Of a DNA stretch of 64,000 nucleotides, positions 63,592 through 64,000 are shown in pieces. Position 1 is the stretch's first letter, and the number at the start of each line of letters is the position of its first letter. The stretch is from an uncultured Agromyces sp. GTDB taxonomy: Bacteria > Actinomycetota > Actinomycetes > Actinomycetales > Microbacteriaceae. The translations under genes were made by a program, and so were the position numbers. The stretch covers positions 124,001 through 188,000 of the forward strand of contig CAJXGN010000004.1 of NCBI GenBank assembly GCA_913053875.1. Reading direction: 5' to 3'. The notes below the pieces were generated by a model that was given only the letters and a program-made list of their open reading frames with translations, searched no databases and was not told the DNA's origin.

Positions 63592-64000
63592 TCAGCGGGG
63601 AGCGGGGTGGAGGCCGTGGGCGATGAGGTGGCGGCGCAGGCGGTCGGCGTCCATGGCGATGTCCCAGCCCCAGCGGATCGCGAACGGGCGGTGCCGACGG
63701 ATGCGGTCCTCGCGCTCCTTCTCGGCCAACACGACATCGGCGACCGACCGACCCTCGGTGAACTCCTCCCGCAGATACTTCCCGCGCCCGTCGAACTCGC
63801 CGAACCGTCCAGCGAACGGCCAATCGAAGTCCACGACGTCGTTCCCGCCGTCGTAGCGCGGGAACTCGACCTGCAGGTCCGGCGCGGGGAAGCCTGCGAC
63901 GTGCATGTTCGCGCGGCTGACGGACTCGCCCACGGATCCGGAGCGTGCGTCGGCGAACTCGAGCACGGTTCGGGCCAGGCGGATGCCGCGCTTGCGCGGG
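63592..64000 (-). CDS. DUF559-like nuclease-fold protein, 5' end outside window
   Basis: The C-terminal 135 residues are visible and the frame stays open to the window edge. VGESVSRANMHVAGFP, DWPFAGRFGEFDGRGKYLRE and VLAEKEREDRIRRHRPFAIR match the C-terminal PDDEXK-like (DUF559/AbiEi-associated) domain of many actinobacterial hypothetical proteins. In complete homologues an AbiEi-like N-terminal winged helix precedes it; that part is not seen here. Whether it is a defence protein is inference. Confidence 0.7.
   Translation of the reverse strand, partial: PRKRGIRLARTVLEFADARSGSVGESVSRANMHVAGFPAPDLQVEFPRYDGGNDVVDFDWPFAGRFGEFDGRGKYLREEFTEGRSVADVVLAEKEREDRIRRHRPFAIRWGWDIAMDADRLRRHLIAHGLHPAPR

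Overview
The window is very GC-rich chromosomal DNA from an actinobacterium, most likely a member of the Microbacteriaceae; the genus is uncertain, and an Agromyces-like organism would fit. The reasons are the G/C-ending codons, the frequent leaderless starts with a TAnnnT hexamer 6-8 bases before ATG/GTG, the HisC-BkdABC and RpsF-Ssb-RpsR-RplI/DnaB gene orders, and a striking abundance of the heptamer GGATGCC/GGCATCC. I see no tRNA or rRNA genes, insertion sequences, prophage or CRISPR array. The region looks like ordinary core chromosome with small accessory patches.

Layout. 0-5 kb: a membrane-anchored unknown, a CtaG/CopD cytochrome-oxidase assembly protein, the HU protein and an rpmB-rpmG-rpsN ribosomal operon. 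4.8-9.3 kb: an unusual three-gene operon (arylsulfatase, glutamate decarboxylase, YrhK-like membrane protein). 9.5-12.8 kb: a proVWX glycine betaine/proline ABC importer. 13.1-17.2 kb: a zinc (or manganese) ABC importer operon ending in its own Fur/Zur regulator and controlled by a clear Zur-type operator over the -35 element. 17.9-22.7 kb: a HisC-type aminotransferase followed by the branched-chain 2-oxoacid dehydrogenase E1 alpha, E1 beta and E2 genes. 22.8-27.0 kb: a small holin-like membrane protein, a WXG-like/hydrolase pair, a low-molecular-weight phosphatase overlapping purB. 27-32.7 kb: small membrane proteins, an RimB-like protease divergent from a RimK ligase with an RCK_C tail, and the three-subunit transhydrogenase pntAa-pntAb-pntB.

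33-47 kb is rich in secreted or membrane proteins of unknown function. Two genes share a four-cysteine domain and one lipoprotein carries a duplicated six-cysteine domain. The same stretch holds a UvrA-like ATPase, MFS and AraC genes, a HAD hydrolase and an MscS channel. 47-59.6 kb is accessory: an ECF42-type sigma factor with its DGPF partner, VapBC, YigZ, an MFS exporter, a fasciclin/molybdopterin oxidoreductase pair, an internally deleted acetyltransferase, a 46-residue zinc ribbon, dodecin, RidA, a PAP2 phosphatase and a serine hydrolase. 59.8-63.3 kb holds dnaB and the rpsF-ssb-rpsR-rplI operon, with a cluster of DnaA-box-like sequences between them. The window ends inside a nuclease-like gene.

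Two non-coding signals stand out. The first is the heptamer GGATGCC, which seems to override normal codon choice and also builds several intergenic hairpins. The second is a small family of intergenic stem-loops (50.6 and 63.5 kb), with a separate 27-bp perfect inverted repeat at 3.8 kb. All calls rest on reading the sequence and on family knowledge; no database search or computation was run, and counts are by eye.
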